This document shows positions 26,033 to 33,477 of a stretch of DNA of 64,000 nt, in pieces. Every line of letters begins with the position of its first letter. Positions within the stretch are counted from its first letter, which is position 1. Under the pieces are notes generated by a model. That model worked only from the letters and a program-made list of their open reading frames with translations, made no database searches and was not told the DNA's origin. The DNA is from Fimbriimonadaceae bacterium (GTDB lineage: Bacteria > Armatimonadota > Fimbriimonadia > Fimbriimonadales > Fimbriimonadaceae), in the NCBI GenBank assembly GCA_019454145.1, contig CP075366.1, positions 2,273,564 through 2,337,563 on the forward strand. Reading direction: 5' to 3'. The position numbers and the translations under genes are program-made.

Positions 26033-27211
26033 ATGAGCGCACCCGTTGGTTCAGTCAAGTTAAAACCAGGCAAGGAGAAAAAACTCAGAAACCATTACCC
26101 AGTTATCCATAAGGGCGAGGGGTTCTGGGATGCCGGAATTGAACCTGGTTCGTTGGTGGAAGTGCTTACTGATTCCGGCGAATTCGTTGGCATCGGCACT
26201 TTGAACCAAAAGAACCGATTTCCTGTGCGGATGCTGACTCTAAACCACGAAGCGATTGACCAAGATTTTTTTGCAAAACGTTTCCAGGCTCTTTGGGATC
26301 AGCGGATGGCTCTGGGATTCGATTCAAACGCGTTTCGGTGGGTTTATTCTGAAGCTGATTGTCTCCCAGGATTGATAGTAGACCGGTTTGCGGATCATGC
26401 CATTGTTCAGGTACGGACTCTGGGAATGGAGCGATTACGTAATGCTTGGGCCGGGGCGCTGCAATCGTTTGAAGGCATCGAATCGGCGTACGAACGTAGC
26501 GATATGTCTGGCCGCCGCGACGAAGGGTTGACTGAAATCGCACAGCCGGTTTTTGGCGAAACGCCGGAAGTGATTGAAATTTTCGAAGGGCGGCAGAAAT
26601 TCGCTGTTTCAGCCAAACAAGGGTTAAAAACGGGACATTTTTTGGATCAACGGAATTCGCGTCAGCTATTCGCCGAACGGGTAAAGCCAGGCGACAATGT
26701 TCTGGATTGTTTTTGTTACACAGGTGGATTCAGCATCGCCGCCGCGTTATCAGGTGCAACCAGTTTAGGCGTTGACATCCATCCGGTTGCGATAGAGATT
26801 GCCCAGCGGAACGCAGAGTTGAACAACGTCGAAGTTCCATTTATTGAAGCGAACGCATTTGAATTCCTGGAAGATGGAGCGGGGAGTTTTGCTCCGTTTG
26901 ACTGGATCATTCTTGATCCGCCAGCAATTGGAAAAACCCGCGATACCAGGGATTCACTGAAGTGGGCGATTTGGAAGTTAGTTCATCACGCATTGCCGCA
27001 TCTCAAAGTAGGGGGGACTGTGGTCGTTTGCGCCTGTGCCAACCAAATGTCCGTTGCCGATATCGCAGATGTTTGCCGCATTGCGGCGGCAGATCAAGGT
27101 GTGAGGCTGACGCTTGACGACGTGACCCTGCAAGACAAAGATCATCCGGCGCCGCTGAACTTCCCGGAAGCTCTGTATCTTAAGTGTTTGTGGCTGAGAA
27201 GGCTCGACTAA
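26033..27211 (+). CDS. RlmI-like 23S rRNA (cytosine) methyltransferase
   Basis: A 392-residue class I SAM-dependent methyltransferase of the RlmI (YccW) type, which makes m5C in 23S rRNA. An N-terminal PUA domain (about 5-75), a middle EEHEE-like domain with KTGHFLDQRNSR (about 205-215), then the Rossmann fold with VLDCFCYTGGFSIAA (SAM site, about residue 225) and the catalytic LDPPAIGK motif (about residue 305). The frame continues into tRNA-Ser; the ATG at 26033 gives the normal family length. Confidence 0.87.
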   Translation: MSAPVGSVKLKPGKEKKLRNHYPVIHKGEGFWDAGIEPGSLVEVLTDSGEFVGIGTLNQKNRFPVRMLTLNHEAIDQDFFAKRFQALWDQRMALGFDSNAFRWVYSEADCLPGLIVDRFADHAIVQVRTLGMERLRNAWAGALQSFEGIESAYERSDMSGRRDEGLTEIAQPVFGETPEVIEIFEGRQKFAVSAKQGLKTGHFLDQRNSRQLFAERVKPGDNVLDCFCYTGGFSIAAALSGATSLGVDIHPVAIEIAQRNAELNNVEVPFIEANAFEFLEDGAGSFAPFDWIILDPPAIGKTRDTRDSLKWAIWKLVHHALPHLKVGGTVVVCACANQMSVADIADVCRIAAADQGVRLTLDDVTLQDKDHPAPLNFPEALYLKCLWLRRLD

Positions 27212-27212
27212 A

Positions 27213-27246
27213 AAAATCCCCGCTCCTATTTGAGCGGGGATTTTAG
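27213..27246. terminator. Bidirectional intrinsic terminator between rlmI-like gene and rplY
   Basis: A 13-bp stem (27213-27225 with 27232-27244) around CTATTT, core TCCCCGCTC. It has A-runs on the left and T-runs on the right, so it can stop transcription from either side between the two convergent genes. Confidence 0.87.
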
Positions 27247-27266
27247 TTTTCGCTGACTGACTGTGA

Positions 27267-27926
27267 TTATTCAGCGGCTGCGGCTTCTGCTTCCGCTTCT
27301 TCGCCGCCTTCAGCGGTTGCTTCGCCTTCGACTTCTTCACCTTCAGCGGCTTCACCACTATCGAGTGAGGACATACCGCGAAGCTGCTTGGTGGAAGCAA
27401 GTACGGTTGCATCGGAATTCAAGAATTCGATCTTGTCGCCCATTTTCAGGTCGCCGACAACGATCTTATCGTTTTGGCCCATGTTGGCGGCATCAACCGC
27501 GATAACGTCTGGCAAATCTTTTACTTTTGCTTTGATTTCGAGTTGGTTCATCGGAACCATAAGGGTTGCCATGCGCTTGGTGACCGCGACTGGAGTTCCA
27601 GAAACCACAACCGGGACGAAAACTTTTACAACATCTTCGTCGGTGATTTCCATAACCGTCATGTGGGTGACTTGGCGGGAAACTGGGTCGCGTTGAACGT
27701 CCTTCATCATCACGCGAGTGGCTTTTGCATCGTCAACTTTGACTTCAAAAATTGCAACCCCGGTGATATCGCTGAACAGAGATCGAATTTCAGTTCGATC
27801 AGCTTGAACCTTTTGGGTAACGCCACCCTTGGCAATCAGTGCCATTGGCAGAACACCACTTCGTCGGAGCCGCCGGGTACCAGCGGACGACATATCTTCG
27901 CGAGTTTTGAGTTGCAACGTAGCCAT
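27267..27926 (-). CDS. rplY: 50S ribosomal protein L25 (CTC type)
   Basis: A 219-residue long-form L25/TL5/CTC protein that binds 5S rRNA in the large subunit. The N-terminal L25 domain (about 1-92) begins LQLKTREDMSSAGTRRLRRSG; the C-terminal beta domain (about 93-185) is followed by a Glu/Ala/Gly-rich acidic tail of about 30 residues. The start has a strong ribosome site AAGGAAGG. The terminator between it and the RlmI-like gene closes the transcript. Confidence 0.95.
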   Translation of the reverse strand: MATLQLKTREDMSSAGTRRLRRSGVLPMALIAKGGVTQKVQADRTEIRSLFSDITGVAIFEVKVDDAKATRVMMKDVQRDPVSRQVTHMTVMEITDEDVVKVFVPVVVSGTPVAVTKRMATLMVPMNQLEIKAKVKDLPDVIAVDAANMGQNDKIVVGDLKMGDKIEFLNSDATVLASTKQLRGMSSLDSGEAAEGEEVEGEATAEGGEEAEAEAAAAE

Positions 27927-28022
27927 TAAACGAAAACCTTCCTTGACTCGCTGGTTGAAGTTGAACCGAAAACGAGCCTAAATTTCACAAGCAGTAGAAG
28001 ATACCCGCGAACTGAGTTTAGT

Positions 28023-29135
28023 TCAGGCCTTGGACCCGGTTTTCCAAGCATCTAAGAACGTTTGTCTCGCCGCAATCGCATTTTCACGGCAATTCGGCCC
28101 AGTAGTGTTGATGTGGCCCATCTTTCGGCCTGGCCTTGCTTCCGCTTTTCCGTACCAGTGCAGATTGGCTTGTGCGTGGTTTTTAAGGAGTTCTGAGCGG
28201 GCGTAATCGAATGAACCGGCGTCCTCAATTCCGAGCACGTTGGCCATGCAGGTCTCTTGTCCTTCTGGGGCAGCAGGCGTCAAGTGAGTAGCGAGGCGAA
28301 CGTGTTGCTCGAACTGCGAAATTCCGCCCCAATCAAGCGTGTAGTGCCCCGTGTTGTGGGGCCGAGGAGCGATTTCGTTAATCAGGAATTCGCCATTTTC
28401 AAGTTCAAAAAGCTCTACGCCAAACAAACCGAAGCCCTGTACTGCTTCTACCGCAGAAATGCCAACTTCACTCGCATCGGTATTTGCGGGGAACACGAGG
28501 TCACACACATGATTGACCTGCACTGTTTCCATTGTTGGGAAGCATCCTGTGTGGGTTTGCGAACGATAAACCATCACCGCAAGTTCTCGTTTGAACGGCA
28601 CAAACTGCTCCGCCATCCAGCCTCCTTGCTCGAAGAGAGGCCGGTGAGATTCAAATTCCTCAGCGGTTTTGGCGTAGCGGGTGCCCTTACCATCGTATCC
28701 ACCAAACCGGGCTTTGAGAACCATGGGGAACCCGATGCTTTCGATTGCCTCCTCAATTGGCACGGCGAGCGGGGTTGGTGCGCCAAACGATTGATAAGCC
28801 TGACGTTGAAGAAGCTTATCTTGAATGGTGGCAAGCGTTCCTAATCCAGGAATGATGCAACTCGGGTCGCGGTCGGCGATGATGAGTGCCTGGCGGATAA
28901 CTTGCGCCGGAATAAATTCATTTTCCAGCGTGATGTATTTGCACTGGTGGATGAGATGAGCAACCTTTTCGGGATCGGTGAGTTCACCCTGCAAGCTCGG
29001 AGCAACTAAGCTACTTGGCGTAACTTTGCCAGGGTCAAGCGAAAGGCAATGGAAATCCAACCTCTGCGCCGCCATGATGGACATTCGCGCGAGTTGCCCG
29101 CCGCCAAGAAACCCAAGGTCAAATTGCTGATTCAT
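28023..29135 (-). CDS. purK: 5-(carboxyamino)imidazole ribonucleotide synthase PurK
   Basis: A 370-residue ATP-grasp enzyme of purine synthesis: AIR + bicarbonate + ATP gives N5-CAIR. The N-terminal GFLGGGQLARM motif is at residues 8-18, the ATP-grasp core KARFGGYDGKGT at about 140, and the metal/ATP site NEIAPRPHNTGHYT at about 255-268. Length is typical. The start lies inside the end of the FtcD gene (17-base overlap), so its translation is tied to the preceding gene. PurE is not in the window. Confidence 0.96.
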   Translation of the reverse strand: MNQQFDLGFLGGGQLARMSIMAAQRLDFHCLSLDPGKVTPSSLVAPSLQGELTDPEKVAHLIHQCKYITLENEFIPAQVIRQALIIADRDPSCIIPGLGTLATIQDKLLQRQAYQSFGAPTPLAVPIEEAIESIGFPMVLKARFGGYDGKGTRYAKTAEEFESHRPLFEQGGWMAEQFVPFKRELAVMVYRSQTHTGCFPTMETVQVNHVCDLVFPANTDASEVGISAVEAVQGFGLFGVELFELENGEFLINEIAPRPHNTGHYTLDWGGISQFEQHVRLATHLTPAAPEGQETCMANVLGIEDAGSFDYARSELLKNHAQANLHWYGKAEARPGRKMGHINTTGPNCRENAIAARQTFLDAWKTGSKA

Positions 29136-30051
29136 TTTCTAAGCTCCAGTCAGATTTCCAGTCGGTGGCGATTCGAGTCGGCACAATTTGCGATTGCTTG
29201 GCGGCTATTTTCACTGATCGCTCAATGTCAGTGTCGCGGATGACCCCAATCAGTTGCGGATAACCTTCACCCAGCCCCTTGGTCAACGCTTCTTCGGAAA
29301 TGAAATCGATGAGTTGGTCGAGATCAATGTGATCAGGATCGGTGATATTCAAACTCACTTGCGCTATGGCTTGGGCCGTGAGCTCAAATCCCAAAGCGCG
29401 AACACCGGAGAAATTCGCCTCGCCTGCATTGCGTTTATTTCTGATCATTTCGGCAATTGCCTTGACCTGAGCGGTTGCGGTTGGATTTGGTTCGCCGGTT
29501 GGGAAGTTCATATTCATCGCGAGCAAAAAATCGCGATGGCCCATCACCGTTGCTCCAATATAAGGGTGGACTTGATTAGGGCCGTAGTCAGGCGAAAGAG
29601 TTCGGTTCTGCAATCCGCCGAATCCCCCTTTTCGGAGAGCGGGTAGCGAGTTCGCTTTGCCAGACTTAGCTGATTTCTCATAGAGAAAGACGGGAACATC
29701 AAACTCCTTTGCAAACTCATCCGCAACTAAGTTGACAAAAGTGGAGATATCTGAAAAGTCATCAGGTTCCGGGAGAGGAATAAAAGGGCAAACATCCAAT
29801 CCCCCGATGCGCGGATGCACTCCTTGATGACGGTTGAGATTCACAGCGGGAAGAATGAGCCGCGCCACTTCAAACAGAGTGGATTTAACATTTTCTGGCA
29901 CGCCAGAAAATGCAGTGACCGTGCGGTTATGGTCAATATCGGCCTCAGCATAATGAACCGTCACGGGTGCTTCTTCCAAGTAGTCGAAAACCTGGCGGAG
30001 AACGGTGCGTTCTCTACCGATTGACCAGTTGGGCACCGTGAGGAGCGGCAT
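29119..30051 (-). CDS. Glutamate formimidoyltransferase
   Basis: A 310-residue stand-alone formiminotransferase that moves a formimino group between glutamate and tetrahydrofolate in histidine breakdown. The N-domain signature NRHQGVHPRIGGLDVCPFIP (residues about 74-93) contains the catalytic His, and the second domain with NMNFPTGEPNPTATAQV is present. The cyclodeaminase half found in animal FTCD is missing. The ATG at 30051 overlaps the fabI stop by 1 base (TAATG). A folate-linked step next to purine synthesis is plausible metabolically. Confidence 0.93.
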   Translation of the reverse strand: MPLLTVPNWSIGRERTVLRQVFDYLEEAPVTVHYAEADIDHNRTVTAFSGVPENVKSTLFEVARLILPAVNLNRHQGVHPRIGGLDVCPFIPLPEPDDFSDISTFVNLVADEFAKEFDVPVFLYEKSAKSGKANSLPALRKGGFGGLQNRTLSPDYGPNQVHPYIGATVMGHRDFLLAMNMNFPTGEPNPTATAQVKAIAEMIRNKRNAGEANFSGVRALGFELTAQAIAQVSLNITDPDHIDLDQLIDFISEEALTKGLGEGYPQLIGVIRDTDIERSVKIAAKQSQIVPTRIATDWKSDWSLENESAI

Positions 30052-30815
30052 TAGAACCCGGTGATATTGAAACCACTATCCACAAACAGGATTTGCCCGG
30101 TAACGCCTTTGCTGAGGTCGCTCACTAAGTAAACGGTGCTGAGGCCGCACTCTTCTTGACCGTAAGGGCGCTTTAGCGGAGCACGCTCCTCGACCAAGTT
30201 CAGCATTCCCGTGAGGTCACGGACGCCGCGGGCGGAAATCGTGTTAATCGGCCCCGGGGAAAGAGTATTAACCCGAATTCCGCGCTCGCCGAGATCAACC
30301 GCAAGATAACGAACTGAGGCTTCTAGTGCGGCTTTGGCAACCCCCATGATATTGTAGTTGCTGGTTGTACGGGTCGAGCCCAGATAAGACATAGTGACAA
30401 CGCTTGCATCATCGTTAAAAAGAGGATCAAGTGCCTTGCAGGCGGCAATCAGTGAAAAAGCAGAAATGTCCAGTGCCAGCGAAAACCCATCGCGTGACGT
30501 TTCGATGAATCGTCCATGGAGATCTTCTTTTTTGGCATAAGCGGCAGAATGGACGAAGTAGTCAATTTTTCCGAACTTTGATTTCACATCGTCGTGAAGT
30601 CGCTGCAAATCTTCATCCATGGAAAAATCACATGTAAACGTTTCAAAGCGATCCCGTCCATCAATGAGCTTGAGAACTTTTTCGAGCATCCGCTCGTTTT
30701 GCGCGCCGATGCCCACCGTCGCACCATGAGCGTGCAGTGCTTCCGCTACGCCCCAGCCGATGCTATTGCTATTAGTAACATTGAGAACGACACCTTTTTT
30801 GCCTTGCAGAAGCAT
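30051..30815 (-). CDS. fabI: Enoyl-ACP reductase FabI
   Basis: A 254-residue short-chain reductase that carries out the last step of fatty-acid elongation with NADH. The divergent nucleotide motif of FabI (TNSNSIGWG, residues 14-22), SLIAACKAL, the active-site YNIMGVAKAALE (about 153-164) and the NTLSPGPINTISARG loop (about 185-199) are all present. Length is typical. It is the first gene of a fabI-ftcD-purK transcript with 1- and 17-base overlaps. Confidence 0.94.
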   Translation of the reverse strand: MLLQGKKGVVLNVTNSNSIGWGVAEALHAHGATVGIGAQNERMLEKVLKLIDGRDRFETFTCDFSMDEDLQRLHDDVKSKFGKIDYFVHSAAYAKKEDLHGRFIETSRDGFSLALDISAFSLIAACKALDPLFNDDASVVTMSYLGSTRTTSNYNIMGVAKAALEASVRYLAVDLGERGIRVNTLSPGPINTISARGVRDLTGMLNLVEERAPLKRPYGQEECGLSTVYLVSDLSKGVTGQILFVDSGFNITGF

Positions 30816-30856
30816 GGGTGGAAGGTTACCCGCGAGAAAAAGGGTTCGTTCAGGAT

Positions 30857-31453
30857 TCAGTTATTTACTATTGAGTTGCCTCCGCCGTCAATCTCCTTTT
30901 GCATTTGAATGACTCTTTGTTTTGCTTGCTCAAGAGTGGGACAGTTCATTAACTTGCGCATGCTATCGGTAATTTTTTCGTCCACTGGCTGCAGACTGGC
31001 TTTTTTGTCCTTTATCCAGAACTGAGTTCCAAATCGCTGTTTATGTTCAATTGATAGAAGGAAGCGATCCCAGCTTGCAGCGGCGAGCCACTTAGCGGTT
31101 GGATGACCCAGTGAGATGGCGATGACCGAAAGCTCGTGCGCCATTTTGTATCCATCGGGTTCTTCGGCATGCTGGAAGATCATTGCAGCATGAAAAAAGT
31201 CGGTTCCGGTTTTTAGCGAGCCATCTTTGACCAATTCAAGAGCTCGCGTCCGTCGTTTTTCATCTCTCTCTGCGACTTCGTGCCAATTAGTTGACGAAAA
31301 ATCCCCCGTACGATCCGCTTGATCTTCTTTGAACATTTGGGCGATTTCAGCATTGTTTTCTTGAGCTTGAGATGGAGGAGCACTGCTTTGGGAAATACCA
31401 GTCATCAAAAGCCCAGCAAGAGCCATAACTGCAGCGACGGTAGGTTTATTCAT
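30857..31453 (-). CDS. Exported DUF6624-like protein
   Basis: A 198-residue protein with a signal peptide (residues 1-25, ending SQSSA). The mature part matches the pattern of the DUF6624 family: RALELVKDGSL, then AAMIFQHAEEPDGY (about 90-103), LAAASWDRFLLS and RFGTQF (about 145-150). The last ~50 residues are charged. Function is unknown for the family. It stands alone between fabI and a methyltransferase gene on the same strand. Confidence 0.62.
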   Translation of the reverse strand: MNKPTVAAVMALAGLLMTGISQSSAPPSQAQENNAEIAQMFKEDQADRTGDFSSTNWHEVAERDEKRRTRALELVKDGSLKTGTDFFHAAMIFQHAEEPDGYKMAHELSVIAISLGHPTAKWLAAASWDRFLLSIEHKQRFGTQFWIKDKKASLQPVDEKITDSMRKLMNCPTLEQAKQRVIQMQKEIDGGGNSIVNN

Positions 31454-31489
31454 ACCGAAATCTTACTAATTTCGAACCAATTAGAGTTC

Positions 31490-32239
31490 CTAAATCTGAC
31501 CGATAAATAACTTGCAGAGGTATGGCAATTGAACAATCTGCTTGGTTGCATGACGATCAAAAATCGCGCTGACTTCCTGCTTGAGTTGCTCAAATTCCGG
31601 GTGACTTGGCGAAGGAAAATAGCTTCGAGAAATTGCCAGGTTGATTAGTTCCTGCTGGGAGAGAGAGGTCGAATGAGCCGCAGTTTCAATTTTTGCGTCG
31701 GAAAAGAAGCTCAACACCTCTTCATCCGGGCTTTCCATGGGCGGTTTATTATTAGGATCAAAATTTGCCAAGCGGTGTAGGAATGCAGTGAATTCTTGAG
31801 CAAACGGTGTTGATTCTGTGCGTTCGTTCCAGACAAGTGCAACGTAACCAGTTGGTTTGAGGATAGTTCGCCAATGAACTTTTACGGCGTCTCGGTCAAA
31901 CCAGTGGAATGCTTGGGCCGCAGTGATCAGATCAACTGAATGCGGAGTTGATTCAAAACTTTCTGCCGTTGCACAGACGGAATCTATTCGTTCCGATGGC
32001 AGGTTCTTCAGTGCGTTCGCACGCATATCATCGTTGGGTTCAACAAGGGTTACTTTGTCAAAGTAGTTCAGAAGCAGTTGAGTGAAAAGTCCGGTTCCCG
32101 CGCCTGTATCAAAAACCCTTGCATCAGGTGTTAAACCCGTGTAGCGAACAATTTGGTTAAGGCATTCTTGAGGATATGTCGGCCGCGCCGTGGAATAAGC
32201 CGATGCTTTGCCTGAGAATCGCTCTATTGGCTCGACCAT
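31490..32239 (-). CDS. Class I SAM-dependent methyltransferase
   Basis: A 249-residue methyltransferase of the Methyltransf_11/25 group (trans-aconitate- or BioC-like). It opens ERFSGKASAYSTARPTYP, then motif I VFDTGAGTGLFTQLL (about 40-54), an acidic strand-2 end VEPNDDM and the AQAFHWFD motif (about 105). The open frame continues to 32356, but that part is the structured leader and terminator described separately; the ATG at 32239 gives the normal family N-terminus. It has no strong ribosome site. Its position right after a leader terminator suggests control by premature termination. The substrate is unknown. Confidence 0.8.
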   Translation of the reverse strand: MVEPIERFSGKASAYSTARPTYPQECLNQIVRYTGLTPDARVFDTGAGTGLFTQLLLNYFDKVTLVEPNDDMRANALKNLPSERIDSVCATAESFESTPHSVDLITAAQAFHWFDRDAVKVHWRTILKPTGYVALVWNERTESTPFAQEFTAFLHRLANFDPNNKPPMESPDEEVLSFFSDAKIETAAHSTSLSQQELINLAISRSYFPSPSHPEFEQLKQEVSAIFDRHATKQIVQLPYLCKLFIGQI

Positions 32240-32258
32240 AAAGCCGATATTACCGATA

Positions 32259-32290
32259 AAAAAATGGCGCCCCGTCTCGGAGCGCCCATA
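32259..32290 (-). terminator. Leader terminator before the methyltransferase gene
   Basis: On the minus strand, ATGGGCGCTCCG (32290-32279) pairs with CGGGGCGCCAT (32275-32265) with one bulged G and one G-U pair. The loop is AGA, and six T follow (32264-32259). It lies 20 bases before the start codon, so it is an attenuator of the downstream gene rather than only an end signal for the upstream one. Confidence 0.8.
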
Positions 32291-32394
32291 CCCTCTTTCA
32301 GCTTCTTTTCCCTGGATGCTGAGTACGAAGCTAGTGTGTGTTGGATGTCGCTGCATCCGGTGCTTCGCTCAAGATTTATGTTCGGGGTATGGGC
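32285..32394 (-). promoter_or_regulatory. Candidate riboswitch/attenuator leader of the methyltransferase gene
   Basis: Minus-strand leader RNA. GCCCATACCC (32394-32385) pairs perfectly over 10 bp with GGGTATGGGC (32294-32285), closing a ~90-nt domain (P1). The 3' side of P1 shares six bases (32290-32285) with the 5' arm of the terminator, so the two cannot form together. Inside are CGAAGC/GCTTCG (32367-32362 with 32332-32327), an apical hairpin GGATG/CATCC (32358-32354 with 32347-32343, loop CAGCGA), and a weaker CAGC/GCTG hairpin (32322-32319 with 32303-32300). This is the layout of an ON-type transcriptional riboswitch. I match it to no known class. Confidence 0.6.
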
Positions 32395-32422
32395 TAACGC
32401 TCTTTAGTATTTTTTGCAGGAT

Positions 32423-32905
32423 TTATTTGACGAGGTGGAATTTGAACAGTTGACTCTCCGGCGGAGTATTTGCGGAACGCTGGAGCGAAGCGATCATTTC
32501 GTCGCCATCGCGTGTGTAAATCAGCCAAGAACTTCCTTTTTCATCGGCATGATAGAAAATTGCCTGGTTACTTTTGATCGCCGTTAGCGCAAATTTGGTT
32601 GTTTCATTTTTCTCTTCCCAGCCGGTGAAATCGGGTGAGAAGTGTTTAAGCCCCATTTCCACGGTTTTTTCGGTAATGCTTAAGCGGATTGATTCGGAAA
32701 ACACAAGTTTCCCTTTGCTATGCATCCGAAAAGACCCCATCAAAATGTCGTCTTTCGGGGCACTCCACCATTCTTCCACCCACGCATCACCGCGGGTGCC
32801 TTGCCAATGTCCAGCGAAAAAGGCAAGTTGATTTATCTCAGCGGATATCGGAATTGTTGGGAGTTGGTCTTGTCCAATCATAGTCGCCAATAGAAATGTG
32901 ATCAT
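32423..32905 (-). CDS. DUF6265-like protein, copy 1
   Basis: A 160-residue protein matching the DUF6265 pattern: LAFFAGHWQG (about 26-35), then EEWWSAPKDDILMGSFRM (about 43-60), LKHFSPDFTGWEEK and a C-terminal lipocalin-like strand set. A short hydrophobic N-terminus may be a signal peptide. The family has no known activity. The next gene upstream is a clear paralogue. Confidence 0.7.
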   Translation of the reverse strand: MITFLLATMIGQDQLPTIPISAEINQLAFFAGHWQGTRGDAWVEEWWSAPKDDILMGSFRMHSKGKLVFSESIRLSITEKTVEMGLKHFSPDFTGWEEKNETTKFALTAIKSNQAIFYHADEKGSSWLIYTRDGDEMIASLQRSANTPPESQLFKFHLVK

Positions 32906-32955
32906 CTATCGCGACGACGCTTGAAAAACTCTAATGCCGACAATCCTGGGCCATA

Positions 32956-33444
32956 TCAGACCAGGTTCAGGTGGAAAGTTTCTTCTGGCAAAGGAGGCGT
33001 GACCCCCATCTGGAAATATCCCTGAATACTGTCGCCAATCCGTTCGCAGTGAATCCAGTGGTCTTCTGGAACTTCATCGCAATAAAATAGCGCTCTTTGC
33101 CCATCCAAATGCACGAGTTTGAAAATCCCGGCATCAGTTCGTTCATCCCAACCCACGTAGTCCGGGGAAAAGCATTTGATGGCTAATTCGACTCGATCTT
33201 CGAACTCGGTGAGCCAATAGATTGCCGAAAAGAGCAGTTGGCCATCTTGAAAAGTACGGAAGACTGCAATCATCGCGTTGTGGTTGCTTTCAGACCAAAT
33301 TTCTTCGGCGGATCGCCCCCGGCAGATGCCTCGCCACGTGCCACTCAACCACGAAAAATCATTAATAGATGCTCGGATTGGCGTAGTTGACCGAGACGCT
33401 ATTTCAGTGATGCCCATTGCTGTAAATATACAAGGAATGGGCAT
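32956..33444 (-). CDS. DUF6265-like protein, copy 2
   Basis: A 162-residue paralogue of the neighbouring gene: FSWLSGTWRG, EEIWSESNHNAMIAVFR and IKCFSPDYVGWDER align with the family motifs. The open frame reaches 33453 on a TTG; ATG codons at 33444 and 33417 are both possible, and 33417 gives the tighter family N-terminus. It lacks a clear signal peptide. It follows PEP carboxylase on the same strand and is separated from copy 1 by about 50 bases. Confidence 0.66.
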   Translation of the reverse strand: MPIPCIFTAMGITEIASRSTTPIRASINDFSWLSGTWRGICRGRSAEEIWSESNHNAMIAVFRTFQDGQLLFSAIYWLTEFEDRVELAIKCFSPDYVGWDERTDAGIFKLVHLDGQRALFYCDEVPEDHWIHCERIGDSIQGYFQMGVTPPLPEETFHLNLV

Positions 33445-33477
33445 GGAAAGCAAATTTTGATACCCAGACTTGTACTT

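Noticed and set aside
32240-32356. Upstream extension of the methyltransferase frame to 32356.
   Set aside because: The extra 39 codons are translated from the structured leader and the terminator hairpin. Family N-termini begin near 32239.
32259-32400. Leader region considered as SRP RNA, 6S RNA or a known riboswitch.
   Set aside because: The SRP apical motif (GGAAG.AGCAGCC) is absent, the size is too small for 6S RNA, and no known riboswitch core was found. The sharing of bases between P1 and the terminator fits a switch better than a free-standing RNA.
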